In this document: piece after piece, positions 1 through 5,105 of the stretch
Position numbering within the stretch: position 1 is the stretch's first letter
How the letters are laid out: every line of letters starts with the position of its first letter
DNA from: Burkholderiaceae bacterium
Lineage (GTDB): Bacteria; Pseudomonadota; Gammaproteobacteria; Burkholderiales; Burkholderiaceae_C
DNA length: 5,654 nt
Assembly (NCBI GenBank): GCA_017999135.1
Contig: JAGOBT010000242.1
Location: 1-5,654 of the forward strand
Reading direction: 5' to 3'
Notes under the pieces: model-generated
Database searches by the model: none
Told to the model about the DNA's origin: nothing
What the model saw: the letters and a program-made list of their open reading frames with translations, nothing else
Made by a program: the position numbers and the translations under genes

Positions 1-5
1 CTGCC

Positions 6-386
6 GTGAAGTTCCAACCCGACGTGCTGGCCGGCACCAATGTCATCACCCGCCACGACGCCGACGCGCTGTGGGTGGGCAACCAGCGCTTCACCCACAG
101 CCTGCTGGTGCCCTGGCAGGGTGCGGTGCTGACCTGGGCCCCTGCCCGGCCTGACGACCTGGAGGCAGCGCACTTCGAGGCCATCCTGGCGCTGCAGCCC
201 GAGTTGGTGATCTTCGGCAGCGGGCCGCGGCTGAAGTTCGTCTCGCCCGCCCTGGTGCGCGCGCTGATCGACCGCCGCATCGGCGTCGAAACCATGGACA
301 CGCCAGCCGCCTGCCGCACCTACAACGTGCTGGTCAGCGAAGGCCGTTCGGCCGTGGCTGCGCTGCTGCTGGCGCCCGTGTCCTGA
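6..386 (+). CDS. Mth938-like (Xcc1710/DUF498 family) small protein
   Basis: A 126-residue protein matching the Mth938-like domain family, which includes Xcc1710 of Xanthomonas and, more distantly, the mitochondrial complex I assembly factor NDUFAF3. The bacterial role is unknown, so no function is assigned. Visible family signatures are the N-terminal MKFQPD with N12-I14-T15, the S32-L33-L34-V35-P36-W37 stretch, E66-LVIFGSGPR at about 66-75, and the C-terminal ETMDT..ACRTYNVL block at 95-109. It has no signal peptide or membrane segment and is probably a cytosolic alpha/beta protein. The start used is a GTG at position 6. Only five bases precede it, so an upstream start outside the window cannot be excluded, although MKFQPD is a typical N-terminus for the family. 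The length fits a complete domain. It lies upstream of bcp, 176 nt away, with a likely separate promoter between them. Confidence 0.85.
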   Translation: MKFQPDVLAGTNVITRHDADALWVGNQRFTHSLLVPWQGAVLTWAPARPDDLEAAHFEAILALQPELVIFGSGPRLKFVSPALVRALIDRRIGVETMDTPAACRTYNVLVSEGRSAVAALLLAPVS

Positions 387-420
387 GCGCGGCCACCACC
401 GGAAACGCAACGCGGGAATT

Positions 421-445
421 CCTGCCCCAGGGCCCCGAGGGCAGG
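421..445 (+). terminator. Weak GC hairpin downstream of the Mth938-like gene
   Basis: CCTGCCC (421-427) pairs with GGGCAGG (439-445) across an 11-nt loop, 35 nt after the stop codon of the Mth938-like gene. No T-run follows, so this is at best a weak or Rho-assisted 3' end. It may also simply be GC-rich spacer. The rest of the gap (387-562) holds the promoter-like box and the possible leader ORF described separately. Confidence 0.25.
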
Positions 446-466
446 GCAGCGCCGAAACTTTATAAT
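438..466 (+). promoter_or_regulatory. Candidate sigma-70 promoter for bcp
   Basis: A perfect TATAAT lies at 461-466 in an otherwise very GC-rich spacer. The hexamer 17 nt upstream (AGGGCA, 438-443) matches TTGACA at only three positions, so the -35 is poor. Transcription would start near 473 and give a 5' leader of about 90 nt before the bcp ATG at 563. The promoter call rests almost entirely on the -10 match and its location. Confidence 0.5.
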
Positions 467-497
467 CAGGGGTTACGTCCCTGCCGGGGGCCAGGCA

Positions 498-566
498 ATG
501 CACCGCCAACGCCACCGCCACTCGCCCGCAGAGGGCTCAACGTCTGACCTCCACAACCGCTCATGA
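498..566 (+). CDS. Possible 22-aa leader peptide ORF overlapping the bcp start
   Basis: An ATG at 498, about 25 nt after the predicted transcription start, opens a 22-codon frame. It begins MHRQRHRHS and ends at a TGA (564-566) that overlaps the bcp ATG (563-565) as ATGA. The peptide is rich in His and Arg near its N-terminus. ATGA overlaps are typical of translational coupling, and the bcp start itself has no clear Shine-Dalgarno. Against it, the ORF has only a weak upstream CAGG/GGGGG, is very short, and in this GC context could arise by chance. It is listed as a candidate only. Confidence 0.25.
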   Translation: MHRQRHRHSPAEGSTSDLHNRS

Positions 567-1039
567 CGCCTGTCCTCAACAAGAACCTGCCTGATTTCGA
601 AGCCCAAGCCACCGGCGGCGTGAAGTTCACGCCGGCAGCCTTCAGTGGCCAGGCGGTGGTGCTGTACTTCTACCCGAAGGACCATACCCCCGGTTGCACC
701 ACCGAGGCCATGCAATTCCGCGACAAGCACAAGGACTTTCTGAAGGCTGGCGCGGTGGTGTTCGGTGTTTCGCGTGACAACATGGCCTCGCACGAGAAGT
801 TCCGTCAGAACCTGGAACTGCCCTACCAGCTGATCGCCGACACCGAGGAAAAGCTGTGCCACATGTTCGGCGTGGTCAAGAACAAGATCATGTACGGCAA
901 GAAGGTCAAGGGCATCGAGCGCAGCACCTTCCTGATCGACGCCGCCGGCGTGCTGCGCGCCGAATGGCGCGGCATCAAGGTGGCCGGCCATGTCGACGAA
1001 GTGCTCAAGGCCGTCAAGGACCTGAAGAAGGCCGCTTGA
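563..1039 (+). CDS. bcp: Thioredoxin-dependent peroxiredoxin, Bcp/PrxQ family
   Basis: A cytosolic thiol peroxidase that reduces hydrogen peroxide and organic hydroperoxides, usually recycled by thioredoxin or a related thiol. The 158-residue length matches E. coli Bcp (156). The thioredoxin fold carries the active-site block FYPKDHTPGCT at 36-46 with peroxidatic Cys45, supported by Pro38, Thr42 and the conserved Arg120 in the ERSTFLID strand (119-126). The resolving Cys found five residues later in E. coli Bcp (Cys50) is Met50 here. Cys99, in KLCHMFGV, is the only other cysteine and corresponds to the third E. coli cysteine. The enzyme may therefore act by a one-Cys route or with an outside thiol. 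The ATG at 563 lacks a clear Shine-Dalgarno but gives the family N-terminus (LPDFEAQATGG). A TATAAT box lies about 100 nt upstream and an intrinsic terminator 98 nt downstream, so the gene is probably monocistronic. Confidence 0.95.
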   Translation: MTPVLNKNLPDFEAQATGGVKFTPAAFSGQAVVLYFYPKDHTPGCTTEAMQFRDKHKDFLKAGAVVFGVSRDNMASHEKFRQNLELPYQLIADTEEKLCHMFGVVKNKIMYGKKVKGIERSTFLIDAAGVLRAEWRGIKVAGHVDEVLKAVKDLKKAA

Positions 1040-1137
1040 GCCACCCGGTCACGGGGCCGTCACAGGCCGCTGCAGGGTGGCTGTGTATCATCGGCACATG
1101 CCGGTGAGTCGCTTGACGCACACCCCCTTCCACGACG

Positions 1138-1167
1138 AAGCCGCACAGTTGCCTGTGCGGCTTTTTT
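1138..1167 (+). terminator. Strong intrinsic terminator after bcp
   Basis: A perfect 11-bp stem, AAGCCGCACAG (1138-1148) with CTGTGCGGCTT (1153-1163), encloses a TTGC tetraloop. A run of six T (1162-1167) overlaps and follows the stem. This is a textbook Rho-independent terminator for plus-strand transcription, ending the bcp transcript 98 nt after its stop. It separates bcp from phoH, which should therefore have its own promoter, though none is obvious in 1171-1232. Confidence 0.9.
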
Positions 1168-1232
1168 GTTGGGCGCATCACCGCCGCTGCACCACCAGTC
1201 CCGCCTGACACGCCCACCCCTGCCCGCACCAC

Positions 1233-2972
1233 ATGCCCCTGCCCAAGCCGCCTGCCACCAAAGCCGCCATCCTGTCGCCCGCTGATTTCGAGTCGCAGGC
1301 TGCGCCGCGTGACACCCGCAAGGGCCAGAAAGCACGGGCAGAGGCCCCGGCTCCGGCGTCGCTCGATTTGTTCGACGGTGCGGCGCCGGCAGCTGCACCC
1401 AAGCAACCGGCACGCGGCACGGCGAAGGCTGTCGCTACCGTGGCAGCGCCGGTGGTCGCACCCCGGGCTGCCAGCCCGGGCATGCCCACCAAGCAGGTGT
1501 CTCTGGCCGCGCCGCCAGCCGCTGGCCCACGGCCCCGGGTGCGGTCGCCGCGCGGCAGCGGCCCGGCCAAGCTGTTCGTGCTGGACACCAACGTGCTAAT
1601 GCACGACCCGATGAGCCTGTTCCGCTTCGAGGAACACGACGTCTTCCTGCCGATGATCACGCTGGAAGAACTGGACGGGCACAAGAAGGGCATGAGCGAG
1701 GTGGCGCGCAATGCCCGCCAGGTCAGCCGCGAGATGGACGCGCTGGCGACATCCACCAACCCGGGCGGCAGCCTCGACACCGCAGTCGGCATCCCGCTGA
1801 ACAAGACCGGCCACAAGGACGCCGGCGGCAAGCTGTACTTCCAGACCTTGCTGATGGACGTGCAACTGCCCGCCGGCTTGCCCCAAGGCAAGGCGGACAA
1901 CCAGATCCTGGGCGTGGTCAAGAGCCTGCGCGAGGCCGAGAGCAGCAAGCCCGGCGGCCGCGAGGTGGTGCTGGTGTCCAAGGACATCAACATGCGGGTC
2001 AAGGCCCGCGCGCTGGGCCTGGCCGCCGAGGACTACTTCAACGACAAGGTGCTGGAAGACGGCGACCTGCTCTACACCGGCGTGCTGGCCTTGCCGGGCG
2101 ACTTCTGGGAGCGCCACGGCAAGACGATGGAGAGCTGGCAGCAGGGCGGCCACACCTTCTACCGCATCGCCGGGCCGATGGTGCCGGTGCTGATGGTCAA
2201 CCAGTTCGTCTACCTGGAACAGCCGGGCGCCGCGGCGCTGCACGCACGTGTCACCGAGATCACCGGCAAGACGGCGGTGCTGAAGACGCTGAAGGACTTC
2301 ACCCACGCCAAGAACGCGGTGTGGGGCGTGACCGCACGCAACCGCGAGCAGAACTTCGCCCTGAACCTGCTGATGGACCCGGAATGCGACTTCGTCAGCC
2401 TGACCGGCACCGCCGGCACCGGCAAGACGCTGATGACGCTGGCCGCGGGCCTGAGCCAGGTGCTGGACGACCGGCGCTACACCGAGATCATCGTCACCCG
2501 CGTCACCGTGCCGGTGGGCGAGGACATCGGCTTCCTGCCCGGCACCGAGGAAGAGAAGATGGGCCCGTGGATGGGCGCACTCGACGACAACCTGGAAGTG
2601 CTGGCCAAGGGTGAAGGCAGCGCCGGTGAATGGGGCCGCGCCGCCACGCAGGACCTGGTGCGCAGCAAGATCAAGATCAAGAGCCTGAACTTCATGCGCG
2701 GGCGTACCTTCCTGAACAAGTTCGTCCTCATCGACGAGGCGCAGAACCTCACGCCCAAGCAGATGAAGACGCTGATCACCCGCGCCGGCCCGGGCACCAA
2801 GATCGTCTGCCTGGGCAACCTGGCGCAGATCGACACGCCCTACCTCACCGAAGGCTCGTCCGGCCTCACCTATGCGGTCGACCGCTTCAAGGGCTGGCCA
2901 CACTCGGGCCATGTGATGCTGGCGCGCGGCGAACGCTCGCGCCTGGCCGACTTCGCGTCCGAGGTGCTGTGA
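1233..2972 (+). CDS. phoH: PIN-PhoH fusion protein (PhoH2-type RNase/ATPase)
   Basis: A 579-residue cytosolic protein joining a PIN-domain ribonuclease to a PhoH P-loop ATPase. In the mycobacterial PhoH2 family this pairing gives sequence-specific RNA unwinding and cleavage; the role here is inferred from that. Residues 1-112 are Ala/Pro/Lys-rich, low in complexity and probably disordered. The PIN domain begins at KLFVLDTNVLMHDP, with acidic residues at Asp118, Glu145/146 (LEELDGHKKG), Asp222 (ADNQIL) and Asp251 (VSKDINMR). After a linker (about 290-370), the PhoH domain shows Walker A GTAGTGKT at 392-399, Walker B FVLIDEAQN at 497-505 and the sensor-like GNLAQID at 528-534. The usual fusion is about 430-450 residues; the excess is mostly the N-terminal tail. 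The ATG at 1233 has no Shine-Dalgarno. Met84 (1482) is a possible alternative start that keeps both domains. Proteins with similar Ala/Pro-rich tails are common in Burkholderiales, which favours the longer form. Confidence 0.93.
   Translation: MPLPKPPATKAAILSPADFESQAAPRDTRKGQKARAEAPAPASLDLFDGAAPAAAPKQPARGTAKAVATVAAPVVAPRAASPGMPTKQVSLAAPPAAGPRPRVRSPRGSGPAKLFVLDTNVLMHDPMSLFRFEEHDVFLPMITLEELDGHKKGMSEVARNARQVSREMDALATSTNPGGSLDTAVGIPLNKTGHKDAGGKLYFQTLLMDVQLPAGLPQGKADNQILGVVKSLREAESSKPGGREVVLVSKDINMRVKARALGLAAEDYFNDKVLEDGDLLYTGVLALPGDFWERHGKTMESWQQGGHTFYRIAGPMVPVLMVNQFVYLEQPGAAALHARVTEITGKTAVLKTLKDFTHAKNAVWGVTARNREQNFALNLLMDPECDFVSLTGTAGTGKTLMTLAAGLSQVLDDRRYTEIIVTRVTVPVGEDIGFLPGTEEEKMGPWMGALDDNLEVLAKGEGSAGEWGRAATQDLVRSKIKIKSLNFMRGRTFLNKFVLIDEAQNLTPKQMKTLITRAGPGTKIVCLGNLAQIDTPYLTEGSSGLTYAVDRFKGWPHSGHVMLARGERSRLADFASEVL
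1462..1480. repeat. Perfect 9-bp inverted repeat inside the phoH N-terminal tail
   Basis: CCCGGGCTG (1462-1470) and CAGCCCGGG (1472-1480) are exact inverted complements around a single base. They lie immediately before the in-frame ATG for Met84 (1482). In RNA this could form a stable GC hairpin in the low-complexity coding segment. There is no T-run. It may be chance in Ala/Pro-rich codons, but it could matter if Met84 were used as a start. Confidence 0.6.
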
Positions 2973-3042
2973 CCCGCGACGGAACCGATGGCCGTCCGGC
3001 AGGCTCACACCAGTCCCAGCCTTCAACCACAAGGAATCGACC

Positions 3043-3354
3043 ATGAACGACACGACCGCCGCCCACAAGGACAAGCTGATGGCCGACCTGCGCCTGGTGA
3101 TCAGTGACGCCGAGGAATTGCTGCGCCTGGGCGCCGAGCAGACCGGCGCCAGCGCCACAGAGTGGCGCGCCAAGGTGGAAGAGCGCATCAGCCGCGCCAA
3201 GCTCAAGCTGGAAGACCTGCAGGACAGCGCCGTGGCCAAGGCCAGGGCCGCCGGCCATGCCGCTGACGACTATGTGCACGAGCACCCCTGGAAGGCCATC
3301 GGCGCCGCTGCCGGCGTGGGCCTCATCGTCGGCCTGCTGATCGGCCGCCGCTGA
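3043..3354 (+). CDS. DUF883 family protein, ElaB/YqjD type, C-tail-anchored
   Basis: A 103-residue protein of the DUF883 (ElaB/YqjD/YgaM) family. In E. coli these are stationary-phase inner-membrane proteins, and YqjD is known to bind ribosomes through its N-terminal part. Residues 8-75 are charged and predicted helical, probably coiled-coil, with the heptad-like stretch VEERISRAKLKLEDLQ at 45-60. The family signature follows: YVHEHPWKAIGAAAG at 77-91. The C-terminal hydrophobic segment at 85-101 carries a glycine zipper (Gly87, 91, 93, 97, 101) and ends in Arg-Arg, which fits a tail anchor with the N-terminus in the cytoplasm. A good Shine-Dalgarno, AAGGA (3031-3035), sits 7 nt before the ATG. 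It is first of three closely packed genes in the yqjD-yqjE-yqjK order, 70 nt after phoH. No promoter is evident in that gap, so readthrough from phoH is possible. Confidence 0.92.
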   Translation: MNDTTAAHKDKLMADLRLVISDAEELLRLGAEQTGASATEWRAKVEERISRAKLKLEDLQDSAVAKARAAGHAADDYVHEHPWKAIGAAAGVGLIVGLLIGRR

Positions 3355-3359
3355 CCCGC

Positions 3360-3770
3360 ATGGCCGGGCCGCACGGCATGCCACCGCCCGAGCCCGGCCA
3401 CGGTCTGTTCTCGTCGCTGCAGCGGCTGCTGGCCACGCTGCTGCAGATCGTCCAGGTGCGCCTGGACCTGGTGGCCAATGAATTCGAGCAGGAAAAGCTG
3501 CGCATCTTCGACGCCCTGGTCTGGGCCGGGGTGGCGCTGTTGTTCATCGCCCTGGGCTTGCTGCTGGGTGTGGCCATGCTGGTGGCGCTGACGCCCGAGG
3601 CCTGGCGCCCGCTGGTGCTGGCCCTGCTGACGCTGGGCTGCCTGGGCGCTGGCGCCTACATGTTCAACCAGGCGCGGCTGCGGCTGGCCAACCCGGCGGG
3701 CGCCCTGCCCGCCAGCCGGGCCGAACTGGCCCAGGACCGCGCCGGGCTCGACCCGTCGCCGCCGGCCTGA
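3360..3770 (+). CDS. YqjE-like two-helix membrane protein (phage holin 3_6 superfamily)
   Basis: A 136-residue inner-membrane protein matching the YqjE family, which databases often label 'phage holin family'. The label reflects topology only; no other phage gene is present. An amphipathic N-terminal helix (about 16-50, with RLDLVANEFEQEKLRI at 34-49 typical of the family) leads into two hydrophobic segments at about 52-77 and 84-102. They are joined by a short TPEAWRP turn, which predicts a helical hairpin with both ends cytoplasmic. The C-terminal tail (103-136) is polar and Ala/Pro-rich. The gene starts 5 nt after the DUF883 stop, and its stop overlaps the next ATG by one base. The start at 3360 has no clear Shine-Dalgarno; Met7 (3378) is an alternative. 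Its function is not established; the cluster suggests a partner of the DUF883 protein at the membrane. Confidence 0.88.
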   Translation: MAGPHGMPPPEPGHGLFSSLQRLLATLLQIVQVRLDLVANEFEQEKLRIFDALVWAGVALLFIALGLLLGVAMLVALTPEAWRPLVLALLTLGCLGAGAYMFNQARLRLANPAGALPASRAELAQDRAGLDPSPPA

Positions 3771-4156
3771 TGTTCTTCGACGCGCAGCAACAGGCGCTGG
3801 CCGACCGTGGCCGGCAGTTGCAGGCCCGCAGCGCCGCCCTGCGTGGCCAGGTGGCGGTGGATGCCGACGTGCTGCGCACGCCGCTGGCGCTGGCCGATCA
3901 GGTGCGCCGCGGCTGGCATTGGCTGAAGGCCAACCCGCACTGGGTGGGCGTGGCCGTGGCCCTGCTGGTGGTGTGGCGCCCGCGCCGTCTGGCCTGGCTG
4001 GCCGGGCGGCTGTGGGCAGGCTGGCGGCTGTGGCAGCGGCTGCACCGCTGGCGCAGCCGGCTGGGGCCGGTGGCAGTGCAGGTGCTTGGTGCCGTCACAG
4101 GCCCGCTGGCCGCACGCGCACGTAGCTGGCGAAACGGGGCACACCCGCCTCGGTGA
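3770..4156 (+). CDS. YqjK-like protein
   Basis: A 128-residue, very basic and Trp-rich protein. It is assigned to the YqjK family from its position after yqjD- and yqjE-like genes and from the Gln/Arg-rich N-terminal helix with leucine spacing (residues 6-28, QQQALADRGRQLQARSAALR). A short hydrophobic stretch at 58-69 (WVGVAVALLVVW) may touch or cross the membrane. It is followed by an amphipathic Arg/Trp segment (70-95, such as RLWAGWRLWQRL). No function is known for the family. Translation is probably coupled: the ATG overlaps the preceding TGA (TGATG, 3768-3772) and there is no separate Shine-Dalgarno. The last 62 bp overlap the 3' end of the convergent DNA ligase gene, so the C-terminal 20 residues are written over ligase codons and may be a poorly conserved extension. 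The gene itself is likely; the family name is less certain. Confidence 0.75.
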   Translation: MFFDAQQQALADRGRQLQARSAALRGQVAVDADVLRTPLALADQVRRGWHWLKANPHWVGVAVALLVVWRPRRLAWLAGRLWAGWRLWQRLHRWRSRLGPVAVQVLGAVTGPLAARARSWRNGAHPPR

Positions 4157-4991
4157 GGCCGCGGTAGGCAAAGGTGATGCGCTGGCCGGGTGCCGGCGGC
4201 GCCGCACGCTCGGCATCACTGAAGCCGGTGCCGATCTGGAACACCTGGCCGTTGTCGCTGCGCACCTGCAGCGCGCCCAGGCGGCCGGCATGGCGGCCCC
4301 GGCCGGGCAGGTGCGCCAGCACCACCGCTTCGGCATCCTGCAGCGGCTTGAGCTTGAGCATGGCGGCGCTGCGGCCGGCTGCGTACGGCGCGTCGGCATG
4401 GCGCAGCACCAGGCCTTCGCCACCGGCCTGCACCACCGCGTCCAGCCGCAGCAGCAGCGCGGCGCGGTCTGGCACGGTGGCTTGCGGCACTGCCTGCACC
4501 ACCGGGTCGGCCTGCTGGCGCAGCAGGGCCTGCAGCAGCGCATGGCGGCGTGCGAAGCCGCCCTCGGCCCACGGCATGTCGAACACCATGTAGTGCAGCC
4601 CCTGCCAGTCGGCGTCGCTGGCGGCCAGCCGGCGCACCAGGCCCGAGGTGGCCTCGAACTGGCCGCGGCCCAGCCACAGCTCGCCGTCCAGCGGCACGGC
4701 CGGCAGCCGCCGCAGAAAGGCTGCGGGCGCCGGCACCGGCAGGCCGCTGCGAAAGCGCAACTGCCGGCCGTCCCAGATGGCGCGCACGCCGTCGTACTTC
4801 TCGCTCACCAGGTAGCCGGCAGGCTGCAGGCCGTCCGGCGCATCCTGCGCCAGCGGCAGGCCGGGCAGCGCAGCCTGGGCCGGCAGGGCAGCGCAGACGC
4901 TGCTGCCGAGGGCCGCCGTCAGCAGGTGACGGCGGGTGATGGCGATGGGGTGAGCGACGGAATGGGCGACGGGATGGGCAAGGTGGCGCAT
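4095..4991 (-). CDS. ligE: ATP-dependent DNA ligase, minimal Lig E type with export signal
   Basis: Seals nicks in duplex DNA through a lysine-AMP intermediate. The 298-residue protein contains only the core nucleotidyltransferase and OB-fold domains. Motif I is EKYDGVR with nucleophile Lys65; Ia is RFRSG (79-83), III LDGELW (101-106), IIIa YMVFDMP (134-140), IV EGLVLR (192-197) and V LKLKP (212-216). The OB domain runs from about 217 to the RVRP end. The chosen ATG (4991) has GGAG six bases upstream; an in-frame ATG at 5078 would add 29 residues without ribosome-site support. The N-terminus looks exported: a TRRHLLT twin-arginine-like motif (19-25), a hydrophobic core, and a likely cleavage site after Ala40 (AQA). 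Lig E enzymes are small periplasmic or extracellular ligases linked in Neisseria to extracellular DNA and biofilm. It lies 114 nt downstream of the M3 peptidase gene on the same strand and overlaps the convergent yqjK-like gene. Confidence 0.9.
   Translation of the reverse strand: MRHLAHPVAHSVAHPIAITRRHLLTAALGSSVCAALPAQAALPGLPLAQDAPDGLQPAGYLVSEKYDGVRAIWDGRQLRFRSGLPVPAPAAFLRRLPAVPLDGELWLGRGQFEATSGLVRRLAASDADWQGLHYMVFDMPWAEGGFARRHALLQALLRQQADPVVQAVPQATVPDRAALLLRLDAVVQAGGEGLVLRHADAPYAAGRSAAMLKLKPLQDAEAVVLAHLPGRGRHAGRLGALQVRSDNGQVFQIGTGFSDAERAAPPAPGQRITFAYRGLTEAGVPRFASYVRVRPAGL
4942..4977. repeat. Three 12-bp imperfect tandem repeats in the ligase leader
   Basis: Reading the plus strand, GCGATGGGGTGA (4942-4953), GCGACGGAATGG (4954-4965) and GCGACGGGATGG (4966-4977) follow head to tail. 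The next 12 bases, GCAAGGTGGCGC, look like a decayed fourth copy. On the minus strand the units encode the four-residue repeats HPVA, HSVA and HPIA before the twin-arginine-like motif of the ligase signal peptide. The 12-bp unit preserves the reading frame. Confidence 0.75.
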
Positions 4992-4997
4992 GGCGGG

Positions 4998-5001
4998 CTC
5001 C
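4998..5001 (-). promoter_or_regulatory. Ribosome binding site that decides the ligase start
   Basis: CTCC on the plus strand reads GGAG on the minus strand, with six bases before the ATG at 4991. The upstream in-frame ATG codons at 5015 and 5078 lack a comparable site, which supports the 298-residue form beginning MRHLAHP. Confidence 0.6.
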
Positions 5002-5054
5002 GGCAGGTGGTGCATGCCCAGCAGTCTGGCCACGTTGGCCTGCGGCGGCCATCC

Positions 5055-5101
5055 CACCGGAGGCGGTGCCGCACCCACCCGGAGGTGGGCCCCCCGGGTG
5101 G
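5055..5101. repeat. GC-rich stem-loops between the peptidase and ligase genes
   Basis: CACCG (5055-5059) pairs with CGGTG (5064-5068) around GAGG. CCCACC (5074-5079) pairs with GGTGGG (5084-5089) around CGGA. A competing fold pairs CCACCCGG (5075-5082) with CCGGGTGG (5094-5101). The structures begin five bases past the peptidase stop on the minus strand. There is no T-run on that side, so they are not a standard intrinsic terminator; they could stabilise a 3' end or act with Rho. No promoter is recognisable in this 114-nt gap. Confidence 0.5.
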
Positions 5102-5105
5102 CCCG

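Noticed and set aside
473..991. 172-codon minus-strand frame opposite bcp
   Set aside because: bcp on the plus strand has full family motifs; the antisense product resembles nothing known and is explained by base composition.
1098..1208. Short plus-strand frame from ATG 1098 through the terminator
   Set aside because: It reads through both arms of the intrinsic terminator and its T-run, has no Shine-Dalgarno, and gives no recognisable peptide.
1596..3239. 547-codon open frame on the minus strand, antisense to phoH
   Set aside because: It lies opposite a well-supported PIN-PhoH gene and crosses into the next gene. It has no recognisable domain and is the usual long antisense frame created by high-GC codon use.
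3360..3770. Prophage remnant suggested by the 'phage holin' family name
   Set aside because: The protein is YqjE-like and sits in a yqjD-yqjE-yqjK cluster. No integrase, lysin, attachment site or other phage gene is present.
4992..5078. Upstream in-frame ATG codons (5078 and 5015) as ligase starts
   Set aside because: They lack a ribosome binding site and would place up to 29 extra residues before the signal peptide, running into the hairpin region; the ATG at 4991 has GGAG at good spacing.
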